Below are positions 1-5,601 of a stretch of DNA of 12,808 nt, in pieces (the first letter of the stretch is position 1; each line of letters begins with the position of its first letter). The DNA is from Candidatus Glassbacteria bacterium RIFCSPLOWO2_12_FULL_58_11. GTDB taxonomy: Bacteria; Gemmatimonadota; Glassbacteria; GWA2-58-10. The position numbers and the translations under genes are program-made. The stretch spans positions 1 through 12,808 of the forward strand of contig MFIX01000155.1 of NCBI GenBank assembly GCA_001780825.1, in the 5' to 3' direction. The notes beneath the pieces were generated by a model. It saw only the letters and a list, made by a program, of their open reading frames with translations. It was not told the origin of the DNA and did no database searches.

Positions 1-518
1 GTGAAAAATACCAGCGGCCGCTCCGCGCCCCAGAGCGTGCCCCGGGCCAGGAACAGGTGGTCCAGCTCGACCATGGCCGGGAGGTTGGCGATTCGCACCG
101 CGGCCGGGACGGACTTGAGGAAGGCCGCCCCGCTGTAATAGGCCAGGTAACAGGTCAAGGCCGCGCCGGCCGCCAGAATGATTATCGATTGCGGCAGTCC
201 CAGGCCGAAAGTGCAGGCCAGCCCGGTGCCGAACAACAGGGCGGTATCGAGACTGTGGCGCAGGACCGGTTTCCAGACCGTGGTGCCCCGGCCGGCCCGG
301 GATGGTTTGACTGTCACCAGAACCCAGCCCGGCAGAATGAATCCCAGGCCTTGCCCGCCGCTGAGAAAGCCGGCGGCAAACAGGAGCGGACCGGAGGCGA
401 GCAGCGCCAGGCCGAGTGGAAAGGCTCCGCCGGCCCAATGGCCGCTCAGCCCGTTGGTCTTGATTATTCGCAGCAGCTCAGCGAGCCGCCAGTTCGGCGA
501 TACGATACTTTTTCTCAT
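1..518 (-). CDS. Integral membrane protein of unknown function (3' end beyond window)
   Basis: An open frame of 172 codons starts at the ATG at 518-516 and runs off the left edge without a stop. The start is supported by a GGAG about 9 bases upstream (CCGGAGAAAAGATAAATG). It overlaps the end of the upstream gene by 41 bases, which suggests translational coupling. After a charged N-terminus (MRKSIVSPNWRLAELLRIIK) there is strongly hydrophobic sequence at about residues 29-52 and 56-70. Two more hydrophobic stretches lie at about 91-107 and 110-135. I infer about four membrane spans in the visible part. I see no catalytic motif and do not recognise the family. Because it follows a CDP-alcohol phosphatidyltransferase so tightly, it may act on or move the same membrane product, but that is inference. 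The plus-strand frames here are shadows. Confidence 0.72.
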   Translation of the reverse strand, partial: MRKSIVSPNWRLAELLRIIKTNGLSGHWAGGAFPLGLALLASGPLLFAAGFLSGGQGLGFILPGWVLVTVKPSRAGRGTTVWKPVLRHSLDTALLFGTGLACTFGLGLPQSIIILAAGAALTCYLAYYSGAAFLKSVPAAVRIANLPAMVELDHLFLARGTLWGAERPLVFF

Positions 519-1929
519 TTATCTTTTCTCCGGTCTCCGCCGCCAGAAATTCCGCATACGAATCGCTGGGACGGGTTTTACCGGCTTGAACAGTCTTGGC
601 GATCCACCAGAGGGTTTCGAGAGCCACGAGGGCTGTCAGGCCGGCCAGGGGCGCGCCGAAAGCGACAACCAGCGCCAGCAGCAGCAGGTAGCTGTCGTGG
701 GTTACTCCGAAAACCATCTCCCGCTCATAGAACCATTTTTCAATGGAGGCCAGACGGTCCGGGCTCTCCCCGGCCTGGCGCAGGCTTCCGGAGACCAGCA
801 ATGAGTCCATCGAAGAGCGGTAGGCGATATTCGACAACAGGGCCGCCAACAGCAGCCCCCACGCGGTCCGGGTTCCCACGCCGGTCCAGGTGACGGACCA
901 GGCCGCGCCACAGATTATCAGCCAGTCGCAGAGCCGGTCGGTAAGATTGTCCAGCCAGGAGCCGAACCAGCTACCCTGGTGTTTCAGCCGGGACAGCTCG
1001 CCGTCCACGCCGTCCAGCACCGAGTAAAGCTGGGCCAGGAGTCCGCCCCAGACCAGGTGGCCGGCAAACATCAGCCAGCCGGCCAGCCCGGCGAGCAGCA
1101 GGTTGAAAATCGTCACCTGGTTCGGCCGCACCGGCAGGCCACAGATCCGGCGGGTGATAAAACCGCTGATTCTCCGGTTGAGCAGGCGGCTGACTACGCC
1201 GTCCCGCGGTTTCTGCGTTGCCCGCCAGACCCGCTTTTTCGCCTCGGCCAGGCTCTCCAGGTTGTCCACATCCTGCCAAAGGCTGCCGCTGACCTCGCGG
1301 TAGCGCATTTTCCCGGCATTGCAAAGAATACGGATGCCATCCGAGAGGCTCTCTCCGCCGAGAGCGATTGCCAGCTCGAGGGCCTCGAACAGGGCCGGGG
1401 TACAGTAGAACACCCCGGTATCGACCGCATCGAAATCCTCGAGCTGCTTGCCGATAGCGCGGATGCGGTTATCGGCCCCGCGTTTCACCTTGGTTGCATC
1501 GGCCAGGTCATAAACTTCAGGCAGGTTCCGGTCGACCGCCAGCAGGCATTCGCCGGATGCGGGCGGTGCGGCGGTAAGCTTTTCGACCAGGGAGCGCTCG
1601 AAGACATGATCGCTCATGGTCAGCAGGAAAGCCCGCTCGTTTTTCAGGATTTCTTTCGCGGCCAGGACCGAGACCCCATTGGCGCGCTGCCATTCCGGGT
1701 TGCGCACAAAGGTAAGCTTGACCCTGCCGGAGAGGATTTTGCTCAGCCGGTTTTCCAGCAGCCCGGCCTGGAAGCCGGTCACCACGACCAGCTCTTCCAG
1801 CTCCGGGAAGGCGGCCAGGACCCGCTCGATCACTGTCAGCCCCCAGACCGGGACTAGCGTCTTGTGGCTCCGCGGGGCCTGCCCGTTGAAACCAGAGCCT
1901 CTGCCGGCGGCGATAACGAGAGCTTTCAT
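478..1929 (-). CDS. Bifunctional sugar/inositol-phosphate cytidylyltransferase and CDP-alcohol phosphatidyltransferase (IPCT-DIPPS type)
   Basis: This 483-residue protein has two domains. Residues 1-235 are a nucleotidyltransferase: LVIAAGRGSG at 4-13, a lysine at 23 followed by TLVPVWG, the MSDHVF metal-site segment at 105-110, DTGVFYC at 170-176 and WQDVDN at 218-223. This pattern resembles inositol-1-phosphate cytidylyltransferases. Residues about 265-450 are a membrane-bound CDP-alcohol phosphotransferase with the complete signature D306xxD309GxxSR314, eight residues, G323xxxD327xxxD331, set among several membrane spans. In archaea and some thermophilic bacteria this domain order is the bifunctional IPCT/DIPPS enzyme, which makes CDP-inositol and then di-myo-inositol phosphate phosphate. 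Here the alcohol substrate is unknown and a phospholipid head group is equally possible. The start has AGGAG 7 bases upstream, and its ATGA overlaps the previous stop, so the two genes are coupled. One oddity is that the usual arginine of the GxGxR loop is replaced (GRGSGF). Confidence 0.88.
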   Translation of the reverse strand: MKALVIAAGRGSGFNGQAPRSHKTLVPVWGLTVIERVLAAFPELEELVVVTGFQAGLLENRLSKILSGRVKLTFVRNPEWQRANGVSVLAAKEILKNERAFLLTMSDHVFERSLVEKLTAAPPASGECLLAVDRNLPEVYDLADATKVKRGADNRIRAIGKQLEDFDAVDTGVFYCTPALFEALELAIALGGESLSDGIRILCNAGKMRYREVSGSLWQDVDNLESLAEAKKRVWRATQKPRDGVVSRLLNRRISGFITRRICGLPVRPNQVTIFNLLLAGLAGWLMFAGHLVWGGLLAQLYSVLDGVDGELSRLKHQGSWFGSWLDNLTDRLCDWLIICGAAWSVTWTGVGTRTAWGLLLAALLSNIAYRSSMDSLLVSGSLRQAGESPDRLASIEKWFYEREMVFGVTHDSYLLLLALVVAFGAPLAGLTALVALETLWWIAKTVQAGKTRPSDSYAEFLAAETGEKINEKKYRIAELAAR

Positions 1930-3800
1930 CGGGACGCTCCTGCCGTGGCTGAGAATTGCCTGAGATTTTTCAGGGCCGGCCAGGCCTCGCCCGAAATTTC
2001 GCGGGCCCGCTCCAATAACCTTTGGTCCTCGGTGGAGGACTTGCCGTTGGCGGGCAGGGAACCGGCCAGCAGGGAAGCTTTCAGGGCAAAGATTTCTTTC
2101 TGGCGTCTTACCACTTTCCTGAAAGGCTCGCCGGCTGGAGATTTCAATTCGATCTCAGCCAGATAGGATTCCATTTTCTCTACCAGGGATTTCAACCGCG
2201 GATCGGCCTCCCGGCCGCCGAATAATTTTCCAAGGGTGCCGGCCAATATCGCTTTCGGCGCCGGATCGGCGGCCGGCCGCGGGCCCAGAGCTTTGCGCAG
2301 CTTGTCCCATTGCGGGTGGGACCCCGCGGCTTTAAGGCAGCGCTCCAGCCGGTCCGAAAGTCCCGGGAGACGGGTGTCCGCTCCGGCTCCCAGCAGCCAG
2401 GCCATTTCCAGGGCCAGAACGCCGGCTATCTGCTCGATCACTTGAATGTTCAGCGTCCCGCGGTGAATGGTAATCAGCTCCTCGCGCAGGATCCGCTGGG
2501 GCTGAATATCGTACTTCAGGTTTGCCTGGAGGTGTTCGGCCAGCCGCTGCCTCTTTTCGAGCAGCTTCTCGGCGTGACCGGCCAGTTCGAGGAGCCGTTC
2601 GCTGTTTTTCGCCGGGGAGCTCCGTTCCGTAAGCAGGCGGCTAAGCGTCCGGTATTCCCAGGCCGCGCGGCGGATTCTGGCCGGATGATCGCGGGACTGG
2701 TCCAGCACCGCATCGAGGGTTATTTCAGTCAAATGGTTACGGCCGTTGCTTTTGAACAGCGACATATCGACATCGGTCAAGGCCTCGAACCAGGGGTCGG
2801 CTTCGCTCCGGTCGAGTTCGGCTTTGCCGGCCAGCTCAGCCAGCACCTCGGCGGCCAGCTTTTCCAGTCTCGCAGTCAGCGCTTCCCGCAGGCGCAGGGA
2901 GTCAAAGGCTGCGCCGCAGCGCTCGAGGTCCAGGGCCAGCTTGTGCAGGCGCGTGAAATTTCTCTCCAGCCGGCTATTCAGGGCATCCTCGCGGCGGAGC
3001 AGGCCGGCAACAGCCTCCTCGGGCGCCAGGCTCCGGCATACATCTTCCCAGGAGCGGGAAATGACCGTGTCGCCGAGAATATAGCTGCCGGGCATTTCCC
3101 AGCGGCTCAGCGCGAGCGGGGCACATTCCGCCCGGGCCGTACTTAGATGTTCCAGCAGCTCGCGGATCTCGAAGAGGCCCGGCGCAAGCTCGATGATTCT
3201 GCCGCCGCTGGCCGCCAGGCAAGGCCGGGCCTCACCGGTGGCGGACGCCAGCCGGAAGACCTCCGCCACTGAAGATGCCCCGAACAGGGCGTCGCGCAGG
3301 AGGATGTTCAGCAGAATATCACCCTCTGGGCCGCGGACAGTCAGCGAGCCGGCGAGGTCATCCACTTCGAAGATCACCGGGCCGCAGGGGCCGGAAAGTA
3401 CCTTGATCTGGCCGGCAAACCGGATGTATTTCCCAGGTGAGCGCTCCAGGAATATCTTCCTTTTCAGCTTTCCCTGGAGGTCCAGGCAAAGGAGGCGGTT
3501 GTTCCACCAGTCCCAGACAAATATCGAAAGTGCATTGTCTAAATCCACGGCCAGGTCTATCGAACTTGGGAATTCGAGAAATACTATGTCGCTTTTGCCT
3601 TCCGGTTTCGAATATCTGTGTACCAGCTCTTCTTCACTCAGCCCGCGCTGTCCCATAGAACCAAGCGGTACGCCCTCCGCGCTGAAACGGGTTATCCGGT
3701 GATTGTTTCTCTCGCAAACCAGGATTTCCAGCCGGTCATCGCGCTCGAGCAAGGCCAGGTCCATCGGTTCGGAGAGCTTCCTGCCTCCGCTGGAATCCAC
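1926..3800 (-). CDS. NHL beta-propeller / helical protein, downstream part after an in-frame TAG
   Basis: This 624-residue frame starts at a GTG. It is in the same frame as the 170-codon ORF just upstream and is separated from it only by TAG and four sense codons, so both are probably one 799-residue protein. Residues 1-245 continue a beta-propeller: NHL-type strands ILVCERNNHRITRF at 26-39 and SIFVWDWWNNRLLCLDLQG at 92-110 match LYVCDRWNNRL in the upstream part. Residues from about 255 to the end are almost wholly helical and charged, with coiled-coil-like stretches at about 265-330 and 395-425. I do not recognise this half. No signal peptide or membrane span is visible, so it is probably cytoplasmic. 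A GGAG lies 4 bases before the GTG, so independent initiation is possible. Its TGA overlaps the next ATG (ATGA). Confidence 0.75.
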   Translation of the reverse strand: MDSSGGRKLSEPMDLALLERDDRLEILVCERNNHRITRFSAEGVPLGSMGQRGLSEEELVHRYSKPEGKSDIVFLEFPSSIDLAVDLDNALSIFVWDWWNNRLLCLDLQGKLKRKIFLERSPGKYIRFAGQIKVLSGPCGPVIFEVDDLAGSLTVRGPEGDILLNILLRDALFGASSVAEVFRLASATGEARPCLAASGGRIIELAPGLFEIRELLEHLSTARAECAPLALSRWEMPGSYILGDTVISRSWEDVCRSLAPEEAVAGLLRREDALNSRLERNFTRLHKLALDLERCGAAFDSLRLREALTARLEKLAAEVLAELAGKAELDRSEADPWFEALTDVDMSLFKSNGRNHLTEITLDAVLDQSRDHPARIRRAAWEYRTLSRLLTERSSPAKNSERLLELAGHAEKLLEKRQRLAEHLQANLKYDIQPQRILREELITIHRGTLNIQVIEQIAGVLALEMAWLLGAGADTRLPGLSDRLERCLKAAGSHPQWDKLRKALGPRPAADPAPKAILAGTLGKLFGGREADPRLKSLVEKMESYLAEIELKSPAGEPFRKVVRRQKEIFALKASLLAGSLPANGKSSTEDQRLLERAREISGEAWPALKNLRQFSATAGASR

Positions 3801-3812
3801 GGCGCTCCAAAG

Positions 3813-3815
3813 CTA
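3813..3815 (-). other. In-frame TAG inside the NHL propeller gene (codon 171 of 800)
   Basis: From the ATG at 4325 to the TGA at 1926-1928 is exactly 800 codons in one frame, and the only internal stop is this TAG (context GGG GTG TAG CTT TGG). No shift of frame is needed. NHL blade sequence continues on both sides. A single C-to-T change from CAG (Gln) would explain it, as would a sequencing or assembly error. Read-through cannot be excluded. fliD in this window also ends in TAG. Confidence 0.85.
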
Positions 3816-4325
3816 CACCCCGGTCGCGGCTGAGAGGGCGGACAGGCGGTTGTTCCAGCGGTCGCAGACATACAGCGTGCCGTTATGCAGCCCCAGGCCC
3901 GAGATTTTGGCATTGCGCTCGCTTCCGGACTGCCAGATTTTCTTTCCGGTGGACCGCTCCAGGCAGACCAGCCCTCCGTCGACAGCATCCGAGATAAACA
4001 GCCGGCCGCAGGCGTCATCGGCCAGGACGGCGGCCGGGATTTCCGGAGCTTCCTTCAGCTTGATGTCCCGGCCCAGCGGGGAGCCGGTCAGCCGCAGCAG
4101 AGAATCGAGGACTCTTTTTTGCTGAGCGTCAAGCTGTGACTTGCGCAAAGCTTCAAGGTTTTCCCGGGCTCCGGCGGGGGAGAACCCCTCGGCCAGAGCA
4201 CTAGACCACCCGGCGAGGACTTCCGCCGGGTTCCCCGTGCCAGGCAGATGCGGAGTCAGCCCCGCGGGTCCGCTCGCGGGAACCGGAGTCTTGGAAAGGA
4301 CTTTTTTCTTTTTATTTTTTCCCAT
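3813..4325 (-). CDS. NHL beta-propeller / helical protein, N-terminal part ending at an in-frame TAG
   Basis: This 170-residue frame starts at ATG 4325-4323, nine bases after the stop of the regulator gene, with only a weak purine-rich AGAGAGAG before it. The N-terminus is lysine-rich and then Pro/Gly/Ala-rich (residues 1-35), not a signal peptide. A helical segment (about 32-82) follows, then the first propeller blades: AAVLADDACGRLFISDAVDG at 98-117 and LYVCDRWNNRLSALSAATG at 151-169. The ORF stops in the middle of a blade. The same frame resumes directly with LWSAVDSSGG and further NHL strands, so a propeller this short would not close. I read it as the first fifth of a single gene spanning 1926-4325 that is interrupted by a nonsense codon, a base error, or a read-through site. 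Confidence 0.7.
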   Translation of the reverse strand: MGKNKKKKVLSKTPVPASGPAGLTPHLPGTGNPAEVLAGWSSALAEGFSPAGARENLEALRKSQLDAQQKRVLDSLLRLTGSPLGRDIKLKEAPEIPAAVLADDACGRLFISDAVDGGLVCLERSTGKKIWQSGSERNAKISGLGLHNGTLYVCDRWNNRLSALSAATGV

Positions 4326-4334
4326 GACTCTCTC

Positions 4335-4964
4335 TTATACGGTGATCCGGTCACCGACCGTATGGACTTCGATACCCCGCCGAATCAAAGGCTGGAGATG
4401 GTTTTCGATCTCCTCGGCGTGTCCCAGGGAAGTAATCAGGACGACCTGAGCGTTCAAGGACTCGAGGCTGGACGGATTCTGTACCGGCAGGCCGAAGAAA
4501 TTTTTTCCTTGGAGATCGGAGTTGCTGTCCACTACCCCCACCACCACGCAACCCATTTCCTGGCAGGCCTGGAAAACCAGCTCGCCGGTTTCGGCGGCTC
4601 CGTACAGAACTATCCTGAGGCCACGGATATTGCTGAACCGCTCCGCCAGTTTCCTGCGGAACTCGCCCTTGGCGTATTTGTATAGACGCACGGTCTCGAT
4701 GCTGTAGCGCCGCATCAGCTCGGCGCAGCGGTTGCGTCCCAGCGGGGTGAGATGGTAGGTGGTGCGGCGCCGGCTGGCGCCCTCTTTCTGAAGCACCCCC
4801 TCCTCGCTCAGTCTCCGGATATAGATATTGACCATCGAGGGAACCAGGCCGGCCTTGTCCGCCAGCCGGCTCTGACTGATCGCCGGGTCGCGCTCGATCT
4901 CGACCAGCAGCACCAGCTCGCGAATCAGCCTGCCGGGCAACAGCATATCGAATTCTCGGATCAT
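4335..4964 (-). CDS. Winged-helix transcriptional regulator fused to a Rossmann-like domain
   Basis: This 209-residue protein has two parts. Residues 10-80 form a winged helix: helices at 10-24 and 31-38 (SQSRLADKAG), a recognition helix at about 41-55 (VPSMVNIYIRRLSEEG) and a basic wing (ASRRRTTYHLT at 63-73), as in MarR/PadR-like regulators. After a helical linker (75-112) comes a Rossmann-like fold: LRIVLYGAAETGELVFQAC at 116-134 with a glycine-rich turn, then VVVGVVDSNSDLQGKNFFG at 140-158, resembling the nucleotide- or CoA-binding units of sugar-modifying enzymes. I infer a ligand-sensing regulator, possibly for a nucleotide sugar, but the ligand is unknown. The ATG at 4964 abuts AAGG; a second ATG at 4946 is possible. 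Two dyads lie directly upstream. The next gene starts nine bases after its TAA, so it is probably the first gene of the left-hand operon. Confidence 0.8.
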   Translation of the reverse strand: MIREFDMLLPGRLIRELVLLVEIERDPAISQSRLADKAGLVPSMVNIYIRRLSEEGVLQKEGASRRRTTYHLTPLGRNRCAELMRRYSIETVRLYKYAKGEFRRKLAERFSNIRGLRIVLYGAAETGELVFQACQEMGCVVVGVVDSNSDLQGKNFFGLPVQNPSSLESLNAQVVLITSLGHAEEIENHLQPLIRRGIEVHTVGDRITV

Positions 4965-4966
4965 CC

Positions 4967-4983
4967 TTCACTCACTGAATGAA
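4967..4983. promoter_or_regulatory. 17-bp dyad abutting the start of the winged-helix regulator gene
   Basis: TTCACTCACTGAATGAA is an 8+1+8 dyad with one mismatched pair. It ends two bases before the ATG and covers the ribosome-binding region. A dimeric winged-helix protein bound here could block its own transcription or translation. That is inference from position and symmetry only. Confidence 0.35.
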
Positions 4984-5005
4984 TACTCGAAACGAATCGA
5001 ATTCC

Positions 5006-5018
5006 GGAATAATATTCC
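5006..5018. promoter_or_regulatory. 13-bp perfect palindrome upstream of the winged-helix regulator gene
   Basis: GGAATAATATTCC is a perfect 6+1+6 palindrome. It overlaps a second palindrome, ATTCCGGAAT at 5001-5010, so three half-sites of similar sequence stand in a row. It lies 42 bases upstream of the regulator ATG in the 73-base gap after fliS, a natural place for an operator. The binding protein is not known. Confidence 0.35.
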
Positions 5019-5037
5019 CATCCCGAACAATTCCATT

Positions 5038-5502
5038 TTATCCGGTGACAGTAATACTTTTCGCGCTCTTGCCTCCGGCCGCTGTCGCCGCGCCGGCCTC
5101 GTTCTCCGGGAGCCCGCCAGCCTTGTCCGAAGGTCCCTTCAGGGCCTGGTTCCAGCTGTGCCTGAGCTTTTTCAACTGTTCGGTGATCCGGGCGAGGTCC
5201 TTGGGATTCTTCTTTATATTGGCCTGGACCAGGGTGAAATGCATGAATTCGTATATTCTGAAAAGATTCACCGCCAGCTCACCACCCTTATCGAAGTTCA
5301 ATGAGGCCATCAGCTCGACCATGATATTCTGGGCTTTGACCAGGTTCTTATGGGCCGGCTCGATTTCATTGCTCTCGATAGACTTGATCGCCAGCTGGAT
5401 GAATCGTATCGCTCCGTCATAGAGCAAAAGGATCAATTTCTCGGGCTTCGAACTCAGAATCTGCATTGACCGGTAATCGTGCACCCCGGGTTTTTTCTGC
5501 AT
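5038..5502 (-). CDS. fliS: Flagellin export chaperone FliS
   Basis: FliS binds the C-terminal helix of newly made flagellin in the cytoplasm, prevents premature polymerisation and delivers it to the flagellar export gate. The 154-residue product shows the family pattern: YRSMQILSSKPEKLILLLYD at 10-29, GAIRFIQLAIKSIE at about 30-43, LVKAQNIMVELMASLNFDKG at about 54-73, then ELAVNLFRIYEFMHFTLVQA and a final helix ending in LRHSWNQAL. The core matches FliS in length (about 125 residues). A low-complexity Gly/Ala-rich tail of about 30 residues is extra. The ATG at 5502 has GGAG six bases upstream. It follows the Maf gene by 96 bases and may have its own sigma-28-type promoter in that gap. No flagellin gene is in the window. 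Confidence 0.93.
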   Translation of the reverse strand: MQKKPGVHDYRSMQILSSKPEKLILLLYDGAIRFIQLAIKSIESNEIEPAHKNLVKAQNIMVELMASLNFDKGGELAVNLFRIYEFMHFTLVQANIKKNPKDLARITEQLKKLRHSWNQALKGPSDKAGGLPENEAGAATAAGGKSAKSITVTG

Positions 5503-5548
5503 CGCCAGCTCCAGAAAATGAATGGTTACCCGATCCTGTAGAGTATCA

Positions 5549-5577
5549 TTATCGGCCGGGAAGGCTTGACAGTTGAG
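5549..5577 (-). promoter_or_regulatory. Candidate sigma-28 (FliA-type) promoter before fliS
   Basis: On the minus strand GCCGATAA (5556-5549) is identical to the classic sigma-28 -10 octamer. It sits 47 bases before the fliS ATG in the only sizeable gap between the flagellar genes. The -35 region is poor: CAAC at the usual distance against the consensus TAAA. Late flagellar genes such as fliS are commonly sigma-28-dependent, so the place fits. Confidence 0.4.
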
Positions 5578-5601
5578 AATCGCCAGGCAAGCTGACTGTC
5601 A
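5567..5601. repeat. Inverted repeat after the maf stop codon
   Basis: TGACAGT (5567-5573) and ACTGTCA (5595-5601) are perfect 7-base arms separated by 21 bases. One arm contains the maf stop codon. No run of T follows on the minus strand, so it is at best a weak terminator or a protein-binding site overlapping the putative fliS promoter. Confidence 0.3.

Noticed and set aside
57..893. Long plus-strand ORF of 278 codons
   Set aside because: It lies opposite two convincing minus-strand genes. Its product is Arg/Pro/Gly-rich, low in structure and typical of an antisense shadow in G+C-rich DNA.
979..1857. Plus-strand ORF of 292 codons
   Set aside because: It is antisense to the conserved motifs of the cytidylyltransferase/phosphatidyltransferase gene and shows no family features.
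2310..3146. Plus-strand ORF of 278 codons
   Set aside because: It is a shadow of the helical part of the NHL gene, with no family features.
1926..4325. A frameshift as the cause of the broken NHL gene
   Set aside because: Both halves are in exactly the same frame (525 bases, 175 codons, between the two starts), so only a stop codon interrupts it.
4351..4971. Alternative minus-strand frame of 206 codons over the regulator
   Set aside because: Its product is Arg/Gly/Pro-rich without domains, while the overlapping frame has clear winged-helix and Rossmann-like patterns.
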